From: an uncultured Porphyromonadaceae bacterium
GTDB lineage: Bacteria; Bacteroidota; Bacteroidia; Bacteroidales; Muribaculaceae
Length of the DNA stretch: 42,555 nt
Direction of reading: 5' to 3'
Assembly: GCA_902489275.1 (NCBI GenBank)
Contig: CABTZK010000018.1
Span: 1-42,555, forward strand
Part shown: positions 25,154-32,804 of the stretch, piece by piece
Layout: every line of letters begins with the position of its first letter
Position numbering within the stretch: position 1 is the first letter of the stretch
The notes under the pieces: generated by a model
What the model was told of the DNA's origin: nothing
The model's input: only the letters and a program-made list of their open reading frames with translations
Databases searched by the model: none
Position numbers and translations under genes: made by a program

Positions 25154-26233
25154 ATGAACGAGAACAGATATTGCGTCATCATGTGCGGCGGTGTAGGTAG
25201 CCGCTTTTGGCCCTATAGCCGCATGAGTAAACCCAAACAGTTTATCGATTTTCTCGGCACGGGCCAAAGCCTGCTGCAACTCACCGTTTCGCGGCTGGAG
25301 AACATTGTGCCCTTTGAGAACATCATCATGCTCAGCAACGAGCAGTATGCCGGGCTCATCAAGGAGCAGGTGCCCCAATTGCGCGATGAGCAAATCCTGC
25401 TTGAGCCAGCGCGCCGCAACACCGCGCCCTGCAACGCATGGGCGGCATGCCACATCCGCGCCCTCAATCCCGATGCCAAAATCATGGTTGCTCCCAGCGA
25501 CCACCTGATCCTCAAGGAAGATGAGTTTCGCCGATGCGTGCTCAGGGGATTTGACTTCCTGGAGCGCAACGACGTGCTGCTCACCTTTGGCGTCAAGCCC
25601 GACCGTCCCGAGACGGGTTATGGCTATATCCAAGTGGGCGAGCGCATCGACGAGAACTTCTCGCGTGTGAAAACTTTTACCGAGAAACCCGACCTTGCGT
25701 TGGCCAAGGTGTTTCTTGACAGTGGCGAGTTCTTTTGGAACTCAGGCATGTTTTTCTGGAGCGTGCAGTCCATCTGCAAGGCGTTGAGTGACCTGGCTCC
25801 CGATGTGATGAGCCGTTTCGAGGCAGGGGGCAGCGTCTACGGCACAGCGCGCGAGCAAGCGTTCATCGACAGCATGTACCCCAGTTGCCCCAACATCTCG
25901 ATTGACTATGCCGTGATGGAAAAAGCTCCCAATGTGTGTGTGGAGCGGGTCGATTTTGGATGGACCGACTTGGGCACATGGGGAGCACTCTATGACGTGT
26001 CGCCCAAGAACCAGGACGGGAATGTCACACAGCGCAGCAAGACGCTGCTCTTCGACAGCCACAACAACGTGATTGCCGTGAAAGGCGACAGGCTCGTTGT
26101 GGCCTCGGGGCTCGACAACTATATCGTGGCCGATGCCGACGACGTGCTGCTCATCGTGCCCCGCAGCGAGGAGCAAAAGATTCGCACCTACGTCAATGAG
26201 GTGAAAACGGCTTTCGGTGACAAATTCCTCTGA
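25154..26233 (+). CDS. manC: Mannose-1-phosphate guanylyltransferase
   Basis: A 359-residue nucleotidyltransferase that makes GDP-mannose from GTP and mannose-1-phosphate. Landmarks: the signature MCGGVGSRFWPYSRMSKPKQF (in parts, residues 10-30), APSDHLIL, RPETGYGYIQVG, KTFTEKPD, and FFWNSGMFFW. The C-terminal isomerase half found in bifunctional enzymes is absent, as in other Bacteroidetes. GDP-mannose feeds mannose, fucose and other surface sugars. It is followed by a large imperfect hairpin (26258-26301). Confidence 0.93.
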   Translation: MNENRYCVIMCGGVGSRFWPYSRMSKPKQFIDFLGTGQSLLQLTVSRLENIVPFENIIMLSNEQYAGLIKEQVPQLRDEQILLEPARRNTAPCNAWAACHIRALNPDAKIMVAPSDHLILKEDEFRRCVLRGFDFLERNDVLLTFGVKPDRPETGYGYIQVGERIDENFSRVKTFTEKPDLALAKVFLDSGEFFWNSGMFFWSVQSICKALSDLAPDVMSRFEAGGSVYGTAREQAFIDSMYPSCPNISIDYAVMEKAPNVCVERVDFGWTDLGTWGALYDVSPKNQDGNVTQRSKTLLFDSHNNVIAVKGDRLVVASGLDNYIVADADDVLLIVPRSEEQKIRTYVNEVKTAFGDKFL

Positions 26234-26257
26234 GAAATCGCCTCTTTTCTTGACTTC

Positions 26258-26301
26258 ATCTGCTCTCTATTTCAAGTGGCGGCTTGAGACAAAGAGCAGA
26301 T
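26258..26301 (+). terminator. Hairpin between manC and the GH25 gene, possible terminator
   Basis: Outer arms ATCTGCTCT (26258-26266) and AGAGCAGAT (26293-26301) are perfect, with an inner stem TTCAAG / CTTGAG around a TGGCGG loop and small internal mismatches. TTTGG follows, a weak T-run. It may be a terminator or a structured element before the GH25 promoter. Confidence 0.5.
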
Positions 26302-26339
26302 TTGGTCATCTACATGACGTGAAATTGGAGAATTTTATA

Positions 26340-26347
26340 TAAGTTTG
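26340..26347 (+). promoter_or_regulatory. Predicted -7 box for the GH25 gene
   Basis: TAAGTTTG fits TAnnTTTG. Its final TTG is the potential TTG start at 26345, so that start cannot lie in the transcript; the ATG at 26369 is the true start. The upstream element is unclear. Confidence 0.55.
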
Positions 26348-26368
26348 CAATCTAAAAACAGCAAATTG

Positions 26369-27568
26369 ATGCGAGCATCGCTACTGGCCATACTGATTAT
26401 CCTGGCCTCGCTACAGCCCCTGCTGACCCAGCGAGCGTCTGCTTCTGCCTCCCAGCCTGCCAGCGACGCCACGCTCGTCTATGACGGCATCGACGTGTCG
26501 AGTCACCAAGAGGTGATTGACTGGGCCGCGACAGCCACCGACAAGAGCATCAAGTTTGCCTATGTGAAAGCCACCGAGGGCCGGTCCTACAAATCCCGGC
26601 ACTACCTCTACAATATTGAGCAGGCGCGCAAGCATGGCATCAGCGTGGGAAGCTATCACTTTTTCCGCCCCACGGTGCCCGTGAGCCAGCAATTTGACAA
26701 TTTCGCGTCAATCGTTAAGCTCAAGGACCAAGACCTCGTGCCCCTTATCGACATTGAGACCAAGGGCGGCATGACAGGCGCGCAAATTGCCGACAGTGTC
26801 CTTGCCTTTGCCAGGCTGCTTGAGCGGCACTATGGGTGCCGCCCCATGATTTACACGGGCAGCTCATTTTACAACTCCAACCTGCAAGGACGGCTCAGGG
26901 GCTACAAGCTCTTCATCGCCCGCTACTCCAGATTCGAGCCCAAGTTAGCCGATGCCCAGTGGACCCTGTGGCAGTTCTCGGAGCGTGGCAGCGTCAGCGG
27001 CATCAAAAACTACGTGGACCTGAGCCGCTTCAACAAAGGCTGCACGATGAGCGACATTCTCATCAAGGGTCGAAGAGGCTCGCACCGCATCGAGAACAAC
27101 GCCAGCAAGCCCGTGCCGCCTCGCAAAGCCGCGCCGCAAAAGCAGCAGCCCGTGCCACTCTCCAAGAAAGAACTCAAAAAGCAACGCAAAGCCAAAGAGA
27201 AGGCTCAAAAAGAAGCCGCAAAACTCGCCCGCGAAAAAGCGCGCGCCGAGGCAGAAAAAGCTAAAAAATTAGAGAAAGAAAAGAAAAACGCCTACAAGAT
27301 TGTGCGTGAAAACGAAAAGAAAGCAGCCGAAGAACGCCGCGAGCAGGAACGACAAAAGCAGGAAGCGGCCAAAAAGGCGGCCAAAAAGGCGGCCAAGGAG
27401 CAAAAGAAGCAGCAAGAAAAAGCGGAAAAAGACAGGAAAAGAGAGCAAGAGCGTGCTGACAAGCAAAAACGGGCCAAGCAAGCCGCTGACAGGCAGAGCG
27501 CCAATCAAGAAGCCAAGAAGCAGGGCAAGCGCATCAACGGCAGCTCGGCCGACAACTCCGACGATTAA
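26369..27568 (+). CDS. GH25 lysozyme with long basic coiled-coil tail
   Basis: A 399-residue secreted or anchored muramidase. A signal peptide (RASLLAILIILASLQPLLTQRASA) leads into a GH25 domain (about 36-235): VYDGIDVSSHQ with D42, AYVKATEG with E70, and VPLIDIETKGG with the catalytic D128/E130 pair. The C-terminal part (about 250-399) is an almost pure Lys/Glu/Ala/Arg/Gln tail, likely a long charged helix, with no cell-wall-binding repeat seen. At DNA level it includes a 12-base repeat (GCGGCCAAAAAG, 27365-27398) of about 2.8 copies. GH25 enzymes cleave the glycan strand of peptidoglycan. The tail might bind acidic polymers; that is a guess. Confidence 0.85.
   Translation: MRASLLAILIILASLQPLLTQRASASASQPASDATLVYDGIDVSSHQEVIDWAATATDKSIKFAYVKATEGRSYKSRHYLYNIEQARKHGISVGSYHFFRPTVPVSQQFDNFASIVKLKDQDLVPLIDIETKGGMTGAQIADSVLAFARLLERHYGCRPMIYTGSSFYNSNLQGRLRGYKLFIARYSRFEPKLADAQWTLWQFSERGSVSGIKNYVDLSRFNKGCTMSDILIKGRRGSHRIENNASKPVPPRKAAPQKQQPVPLSKKELKKQRKAKEKAQKEAAKLAREKARAEAEKAKKLEKEKKNAYKIVRENEKKAAEERREQERQKQEAAKKAAKKAAKEQKKQQEKAEKDRKREQERADKQKRAKQAADRQSANQEAKKQGKRINGSSADNSDD
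27365..27398 (+). repeat. 12-base tandem repeat in the GH25 tail
   Basis: Two full copies and one partial copy of GCGGCCAAAAAG, encoding AAKK-type repeats in frame. A change by one unit would keep the reading frame. Confidence 0.8.
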
Positions 27569-27624
27569 GAGGCTCCAAAGCGATGAAAAAACAGTCCCCA
27601 AGGGCTAAATCTTGCCAATATGCT

Positions 27625-27654
27625 TTTGTGTTTTTATCACTTTTTGTAATTTTG
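27625..27654 (+). promoter_or_regulatory. Predicted promoter of the porin gene
   Basis: TTTG (27625-27628), 18 bases, then TAATTTTG (27647-27654). The leader is about 65 bases. Confidence 0.65.
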
Positions 27655-27724
27655 CCACACATTTATCAAAAACAGACATTAAAAGAAACTAATCTTCTCA
27701 TTGACGAGTAATCATTAAAGAACT

Positions 27725-28789
27725 ATGTGGCGACACTTCTGCCTATTGCTGTTATTACTTGGCGCATTGTCAAGTTATGCTCAGGACAGTGCCCTCGTGG
27801 ACCTCTCGCTTGAGGCACGGGGCGACTATCAGCGAAACGCTATCGACGGCGATGCCGTGAAAGACGACTGTGGCTTTAAAGGCCAGTACCTTAATCTCGT
27901 GCTCAATGGCAACATCACGCCCAAGCTGAGCTACTCCTTCCGCCACCGCCTCAACAAGATGCACAAGAACCAGAACTTCTTTGACGCGACCGACTGGCTT
28001 CATCTTGACTACAAGCCCACCCCTGCAATCACCCTCTCGGCGGGCAAGCAAGTGGTGTGGATTGGCGGATTTGAATATGACCGCGCACCTATCGACCTCT
28101 ATTTCTGCTCCGAGTTCTGGAACAACATCCCTTGCTACCAGTGGGGAGGCAGCGCGGGCTACACCTTTAACCGCCAAAGAGACCAACTGGTGCTACAGTT
28201 CTGCGAAAGCCCATTCCGGAGTTTTTGGGAACACAGCGACATGTACGCCTACAATCTCCTTTGGCGCGGCAGTCATGGCCCGTGGTCCACGATATGGAGC
28301 GTGAATGCCATGGAGTGGAAACAAGGGCGATTCATGAGCTACATTTCACTGGGCAACCAGTTCCAGCTGGGCAGCAAGGCCACGCTGGCCATCGACTTCC
28401 TGAACCGTGCATCTAACCACCAGACTTTCCTGTTCAAGGACTGCTCGGTAGTGGGAGAAGTGAGCGTGAGGCCCATCAAGCGGCTCAACATCTTTGGCAA
28501 GTACTCCTACGACGTGAACCACAGCGGCACCGCACACGACTTGCTCGTGCTTGACGGGACTGAAGTCCAGCGCATTGGGGCAGGCGTTGAGTTTTTCCCC
28601 TTGCGGAATCACGACGTGAGACTGCACGCCAACTACAGCTACTCCTGGGGAAGCAATGCTAACCCTCACGGCGCAACGATGGACAAACAGTCAATTTTTG
28701 GCCTGGGGCTCACCTGGAAAATGAATCTCCTGCACTTCAAGAAAACCGCTTCACAATCTTCCGCTTCCAAAGCACATGTCCTCTTATAA
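27725..28789 (+). CDS. Outer-membrane porin (OprP/OprO-like)
   Basis: A 354-residue protein with a signal peptide (HFCLLLLLLGALSSYAQ, cleavage after YA). The mature part begins with VDLSLEARGDYQRN and consists of amphipathic strands (NLVLNGNITPKLSYSFRHRLNK, WLHLDYKPTPAITLSAGKQVVWIGGFEYDRAPIDLYF in parts), as in phosphate-selective-porin-like barrels of Bacteroidetes. The last strand does not end at the C-terminus; about 20 residues follow. It lies 9 bases before a gate-domain transporter gene, so the pair probably moves one solute across both membranes. Substrate unknown. Confidence 0.8.
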   Translation: MWRHFCLLLLLLGALSSYAQDSALVDLSLEARGDYQRNAIDGDAVKDDCGFKGQYLNLVLNGNITPKLSYSFRHRLNKMHKNQNFFDATDWLHLDYKPTPAITLSAGKQVVWIGGFEYDRAPIDLYFCSEFWNNIPCYQWGGSAGYTFNRQRDQLVLQFCESPFRSFWEHSDMYAYNLLWRGSHGPWSTIWSVNAMEWKQGRFMSYISLGNQFQLGSKATLAIDFLNRASNHQTFLFKDCSVVGEVSVRPIKRLNIFGKYSYDVNHSGTAHDLLVLDGTEVQRIGAGVEFFPLRNHDVRLHANYSYSWGSNANPHGATMDKQSIFGLGLTWKMNLLHFKKTASQSSASKAHVLL

Positions 28790-28798
28790 CAAGTTACC

Positions 28799-29941
28799 AT
28801 GAAAAAAAGCAAATACAATAGTGGCTGCTTATGCCTCCTCGTTGTGGGCGGCATGTTCACCTACATTGGCTGGAAAATGGGTGCAGCCAACATGCTCAAC
28901 ACAATCATGCACACCGCCCACGACTTGTTGCTCAACACGTGCTTCTTCTTGATGAGCATCTGTGTGGTGACGGGGGCTGTGGGCAAGCTGTTTGTCGAGT
29001 TCCACGTCGTCGACCTGCTGGAGAAGCTGCTGCGCCCCTTGATGAGGCCGCTATTCAACTTGCCCGGCATGGCGTCGCTGGGCGCTGTGATGACGTTTCT
29101 GAGCGACAACCCTGCCATCATCACCTTGTCGAAAGACAAGCGCTTTGCCTCGCACTTCAAAAAATACCAGTTTATCTCGCTCACCAATTTTGGGACCGCT
29201 TTTGGCATGGGGCTCATCGTGATCATTTACATGTTGGGAATCGGTTACTTTGTGGAGCCACTCATCGGCCTGATAGGAGCTTTCGCAGGCTGCATCATCT
29301 CCACTCGCTTCATGCAGTACTTTGTGGTCAAGGCTTTCCCGAAATACAAGGACGAGTTAGCCGTAGAGCTTGTAGAGACTCCACAGGGCGACGGGGATGA
29401 ACAGAGCTCCGATGAGCAGAAATCGCTTTTCACGCGCATTCTCAACTCGTTGCTCGACGGTGGCCGCATGGGCGTTGATGTGGGCGTGTCGATTATCCCA
29501 GGCGTGCTCATTATTTCCACGCTCGTGATGATGCTCACCTTTGGACCCGATGCTGCCAAGGGCTTTACCGGGGCTGCCTATCAGGGTATCGAGCTGCTGC
29601 CCAAGCTGGCCGAGCAAGCGTCGGGATTTTTTGGCGCGCTGTTTGGCTTCAGCGACCCCCATCAAATTGCATTCCCTATCACTGCCTTGGGCGCCGTGGG
29701 CGCCGCATTGGGGCTTGTGCCCAATTTCGCAGCTCACGGGTGGATTGACGGCAACGCGGTTGCCGTGTTCACGGCCATCGGCATGTGCTGGAGCGGATTC
29801 TTGAGCACCCATACCGCCATGCTCGACTCAATAGGCTATCGGGAACTCACCTCCAAGGCCATTATCTCGCACACGATTGGCGGCATTGGCGCAGCGCTTG
29901 TGGCTCACTGGATCTTCCTTTTGTGGACACTCGTTATGTGA
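28799..29941 (+). CDS. Gate/nucleoside-recognition-domain membrane protein
   Basis: A 380-residue inner-membrane protein with about 8-9 hydrophobic segments. Landmarks are VVTGAVGKLFVEFHVVDLLEKLLRPLMRPLFNLPG (in parts, about 55-85), FLSDNPAIITLSKDK, and the late block FSDPHQIAFPITALGAVGAALGLVPNF. These match the transporter-gate (nucleoside recognition) family seen in bacterial uncharacterised transporters. A charged cytoplasmic loop (about 190-215) splits the two gate-like halves. It follows the porin gene at 9 bases. Confidence 0.75.
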   Translation: MKKSKYNSGCLCLLVVGGMFTYIGWKMGAANMLNTIMHTAHDLLLNTCFFLMSICVVTGAVGKLFVEFHVVDLLEKLLRPLMRPLFNLPGMASLGAVMTFLSDNPAIITLSKDKRFASHFKKYQFISLTNFGTAFGMGLIVIIYMLGIGYFVEPLIGLIGAFAGCIISTRFMQYFVVKAFPKYKDELAVELVETPQGDGDEQSSDEQKSLFTRILNSLLDGGRMGVDVGVSIIPGVLIISTLVMMLTFGPDAAKGFTGAAYQGIELLPKLAEQASGFFGALFGFSDPHQIAFPITALGAVGAALGLVPNFAAHGWIDGNAVAVFTAIGMCWSGFLSTHTAMLDSIGYRELTSKAIISHTIGGIGAALVAHWIFLLWTLVM

Positions 29942-29989
29942 AATAGCAAAAGGCAACCCACACGCATTGCAGCGCTTTCCTAAACTCAT

Positions 29990-30020
29990 AAAAAAATCCT
30001 CGACATTTCTGCCGGGGATT
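29990..30020 (-). terminator. Intrinsic terminator on the minus strand with no upstream gene
   Basis: On the minus strand AATCCCCG (30020-30013) and CGAGGATT (30002-29995) form an 8-pair stem with one G-U pair and a 10-base loop, followed by a run of T (7 in total, partly in the stem). The plus strand has no T-run here. No minus-strand gene lies upstream, so the terminator points to the small RNA below. Confidence 0.75.
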
Positions 30021-30140
30021 GCTTAACGAATTAACTTTCGATTAGCTTAACATATAAACCTTGAACAAATAATGAAATAAAATCCGCCATCACGGCGTGC
30101 TATACTTCACAACCTATAAAAACTTGTATCATGAAAAACT
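29990..30140 (-). ncRNA. Predicted small RNA, about 150 nucleotides
   Basis: A perfect -7 box (TATCTTTG, minus strand 30152-30145) is followed about 125 bases later by an intrinsic terminator on the same strand, with no open frame between. The inferred RNA starts near 30140 and ends near 29990. It contains a short hairpin (CGCC-GTGAT-GGCG, near 30083-30095), a U-rich single-stranded region, an AAUCGAA/UUCGUU-type hairpin near 30020-30045 and the terminator. The -33 element is poor. I cannot assign a family; 6S RNA and Bacteroidales-1-type RNAs should be tested first. The RNA is antisense to nothing annotated. Confidence 0.5.
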
Positions 30141-30144
30141 GGCG

Positions 30145-30152
30145 CAAAGATA
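30145..30152 (-). promoter_or_regulatory. -7 box of the predicted small RNA
   Basis: TATCTTTG on the minus strand. No TTG lies 19-20 bases upstream, where the sequence is AT-rich. Confidence 0.5.
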
Positions 30153-30201
30153 CATGAAATATGTTATATAGCATATTTTTTAAAGAGCCTCTCTTGGAAA
30201 T

Positions 30202-30299
30202 TTAACTCTTATTAGGGAAAGTTGTAAGAGAATTAACAAGCGTTAATCGTTCAGGCTAAAGTCAAACGATTGGGGTGAGTGAAAAATAAGAACGCTTGT
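30202..30299. other. Nested inverted repeats in the intergenic region
   Basis: Outer arms ACAAGCGTT (30236-30244) and AACGCTTGT (30291-30299) enclose inner arms AATCGTT (30245-30251) and AACGATT (30265-30271). The inner left arm abuts the outer left arm directly, so the stems would stack. Just upstream a further imperfect hairpin (TTAACTCTTA with TAAGAGAATTAA, about 30202-30235) is present. No gene frame crosses the region. It could be a structured leader, a second small RNA or a protein-binding site. Confidence 0.45.
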
Positions 30300-30380
30300 A
30301 GACACCAGCAGGTTGATGACATTCACCATTGACAAGTGCTAAAAAATGTGTAAAACAAAGATTTATTGGACACTATTTTG

Positions 30381-30388
30381 TAATTTTG
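30381..30388 (+). promoter_or_regulatory. Predicted -7 box for the FadL-like gene
   Basis: TAATTTTG ends only 7 bases before the ATG at 30396, so the messenger would be nearly leaderless if this box is used. Confidence 0.45.
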
Positions 30389-30395
30389 CGTTCAA

Positions 30396-31634
30396 ATGAA
30401 AAAACATAGTCACATCATTGTCATGCTTCTGGCGCTTGCAGGCATCCTGCCAGCAGAAGCTCAAAATTCGATAAGCCCCTATTCAAGAATGGGTTACGGA
30501 TTGCTTGGCGAAAATGCTACGGGCATCCAGCGCCAAATGGGAGGCGTGGGCTACGCCATGCAGAATGGCCGGCAGGTCAACGTGATGAACCCCGCATCCT
30601 ATGCACAGACCGACTCGCTCACCTTCTTGTGGGATATAGGCTTGGATTTCACGAGCGTGTGGATGGAAGAGGGGGGCAAAAAGGGCAACAGCACGGGGGG
30701 CGGCCTCGACTACATCACCTCGGCATTCCGCATTGCCGACAACTTAGGCGCATCGTTTGGCGCAGTGCCCTTTTCCAGCGTGGGCTACACTTTTGGCACC
30801 GATATTGACCATGGCAATGTATTACGCACGGGCACAGGCTCGGTCTCTGAGCTTTATCTTGGCTTCGGCTGGTCCCCGATCAAGAATCTCTCGATTGGCG
30901 CCAATGCCTCTTACATGTTTGGCACATTGCAAAACTACACCTTGATCAATAGCACATCGACCAGCCTGTTTCTACGTCAAATGGAAATCCGCGACTGGAA
31001 TCTCCATGCAGGCATGCAATACGTCATCCCTTTCAACAAGAAAAACCGTGTGACCCTGGGTGTCACCTATTCGCCCAAGAAACCCATCCACGGTCATGCC
31101 TGGGGCAGCTACTATGACGCGGCGACCGATGAGAAAAAAGACACTGTCGGATATAACTCGATGAAAAACAACTACGAGCTGCCCAACACCATTGGGGCTG
31201 GCTTGAACTATACGCATGGCAACCAGTGGATGGCAGAAGTCGATTTCACCTATCAAGATTGGGCCAAGGCAAAATACACGCCCATCAAGGGCTTCGAGTC
31301 GGCCAACGCACGATTTGATGACCGCTGGAAGGTGTCGGGGGGCATTCAATTCGTGCCCAGCGCGCGCGGAAGCTACCTCAAGCGCATGGCCTATCGCGCA
31401 GGAGCCTACTACAACCATGACTACCAGAATTTTCACGGCAACAACTTGCGTGACTATGGCGTGAGCCTCGGCTTCGGGTTCCCCGCCTTAGGCAGCAAGA
31501 CAACCGTGAACTTGGGCTTTGAGTACAAGCATCGCTACACAGCGCCCACTTGCCTCATCAAGGAAGATTACTTCAACGTGACACTGAGTGTGAACTTCAA
31601 TGAGATGTGGTTCTGGAAAAACAAGATTCGTTAA
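30396..31634 (+). CDS. FadL-like outer-membrane protein
   Basis: A 412-residue protein with a signal peptide (IIVMLLALAGILPAEAQ). The mature start NSISPYSRMGYGLLGE and the motif MGGVGYAMQNGRQVNVMNPASYAQTDSLTF (in parts) are characteristic of Bacteroidetes FadL-type outer-membrane barrels, with the NPA element after a hatch-like segment. Strands continue to FEYKHRYTAPTCLIKEDYFNVTLSVNFNEMWFWKNKIR at the C-terminus (in parts). The lptC gene follows after 26 bases, so the pair may be one operon linking an outer-membrane protein with LPS export. Confidence 0.8.
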   Translation: MKKHSHIIVMLLALAGILPAEAQNSISPYSRMGYGLLGENATGIQRQMGGVGYAMQNGRQVNVMNPASYAQTDSLTFLWDIGLDFTSVWMEEGGKKGNSTGGGLDYITSAFRIADNLGASFGAVPFSSVGYTFGTDIDHGNVLRTGTGSVSELYLGFGWSPIKNLSIGANASYMFGTLQNYTLINSTSTSLFLRQMEIRDWNLHAGMQYVIPFNKKNRVTLGVTYSPKKPIHGHAWGSYYDAATDEKKDTVGYNSMKNNYELPNTIGAGLNYTHGNQWMAEVDFTYQDWAKAKYTPIKGFESANARFDDRWKVSGGIQFVPSARGSYLKRMAYRAGAYYNHDYQNFHGNNLRDYGVSLGFGFPALGSKTTVNLGFEYKHRYTAPTCLIKEDYFNVTLSVNFNEMWFWKNKIR

Positions 31635-31660
31635 CCTCTCCCTCTTGCTGCCGCTCACTC

Positions 31661-32326
31661 ATGCGCAATGCCCGCAACACATTTTGTGTCTTTACCATAG
31701 CCATTTTGGCTGTGGCGGTTGCTGCTTGCGACAACACGTCAACCGCTGTGGTGAAGCAAAGCACCGACCCAGAGACGGTGCCCACCATGACCACCCACGA
31801 CGTGCAAACCCTTATCAGCGACTCGGGACGCACGAGGTATCGCATCACCACCAAGCTGTGGCGCGTCTTTAGCGAGGCGAAAGTGCCCCATTGGACCTTC
31901 CCCAACGGCGTGGTGGCCGATGAGTTGGACGAGAAATACCATCATGTGGCCTCGCTCATCTGCGACTCGGCCTACTACAATATGCAGTCGCACGTGTGGA
32001 GCGCTATTGGCAATGTGCAACTCACCACGCGCAATGGCGACAAGGTGAAATGCGACCGCATGTACTACGACGAGCACCAGCATCAGGTCAACTGCCAGAA
32101 CAACGTGCGCATCACCCGCATGCGCGGTGACAAGATCCTCACCAACCAGCTCTACTATGATACCCAAAAGGGGTTTTACCACAGTGCCTCGTTTATTCAC
32201 TACGAGGGTAACGGGCGTGTTGTGGAAGGCTATGGCTACCAGTTCTACGAGCGCGACAAACATGCAAAAATCGACCAGGTGCAAGGTATTTTCCCCATCA
32301 ACGACCGCTCACTGTCGCACCCCTGA
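31661..32326 (+). CDS. lptC: LPS export periplasmic protein LptC
   Basis: A 221-residue protein. The N-terminal hydrophobic segment ends in VAVAACDNTS, a good lipobox, so this LptC is probably a lipoprotein. The rest follows the LptC/OstA fold: LISDSGRTRYRITTKLWRVF, then repeated strands (HVWSAIGNVQLTTRNGDKVKCDRMYYDEHQHQVNCQNNVRITR, in parts). LptC sits in the Lpt bridge between the inner-membrane LptBFG complex and LptA. I chose the ATG at 31661; the longer upstream reading overlaps the previous gene. The gene ends 7-10 bases before an IS30 remnant. Confidence 0.88.
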   Translation: MRNARNTFCVFTIAILAVAVAACDNTSTAVVKQSTDPETVPTMTTHDVQTLISDSGRTRYRITTKLWRVFSEAKVPHWTFPNGVVADELDEKYHHVASLICDSAYYNMQSHVWSAIGNVQLTTRNGDKVKCDRMYYDEHQHQVNCQNNVRITRMRGDKILTNQLYYDTQKGFYHSASFIHYEGNGRVVEGYGYQFYERDKHAKIDQVQGIFPINDRSLSHP

Positions 32327-32332
32327 CCCCCC

Positions 32333-32690
32333 TACAGAAGGCCGCTGCTGACCATCACCACGGATAACGTCAGCGAGTTCGCCGCGCACGAGGAAATCAC
32401 AAGGCGGATCACCTCAGAGGCGGAGAGCCTGTGACAGTCTATCTCGCCGACGCGTATTCCTCCTGGCAGAAAAGGGCCATCGAGAACGCAAACAAGCCCA
32501 TCAGAAGGTATATCCCCAAGAAAGCAGACTTCAATGACTTCTCCGACTGGAAAATCAAGGAAACACAAAAGAAAATCAAAAGAAAATCAACAGAAGGCCA
32601 AGGGGAAAACTCAACTTTGACACGCCTAAAAGGCAAGTTTTTCGACAACTTTCCCTAATTTTGCATTTGCTGTTGGACGCTACACTGCGA
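32333..32690 (+). pseudogene. IS30 family transposase remnant
   Basis: Translating three frames in turn gives the C-terminal third of an IS30 transposase. The first piece reads LLTITTDNVSEFAAHEEITRR (in parts; the second catalytic Asp region). After a stop and frameshift near 32430 comes VTVYLADAYSSWQKRAIENANKPIRRYIPKKADFNDFSD (in parts). After another shift near 32590 comes RPRGKLNFDTPKRQVF. The 5' two thirds are missing. The remnant lies between lptC and ompA, where other Bacteroidales have different genes. Confidence 0.85.
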
Positions 32691-32729
32691 ACAAATTATT
32701 TTCCTCAACGCTATAAAAGTATGTGATTG

Positions 32730-32761
32730 TTTGGTTGTGAGTAAAAAAATGCTTAACTTTG
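32730..32761 (+). promoter_or_regulatory. Predicted ompA promoter
   Basis: TTTG (32730-32733), 20 bases, then TAACTTTG (32754-32761): a near-perfect match. It lies just after the IS30 remnant; the leader is about 37 bases and AT-rich. Confidence 0.8.
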
Positions 32762-32804
32762 CAATAGTTTTTTATAGAGTTCTATAATTTAATTAACTTA
32801 ATTT

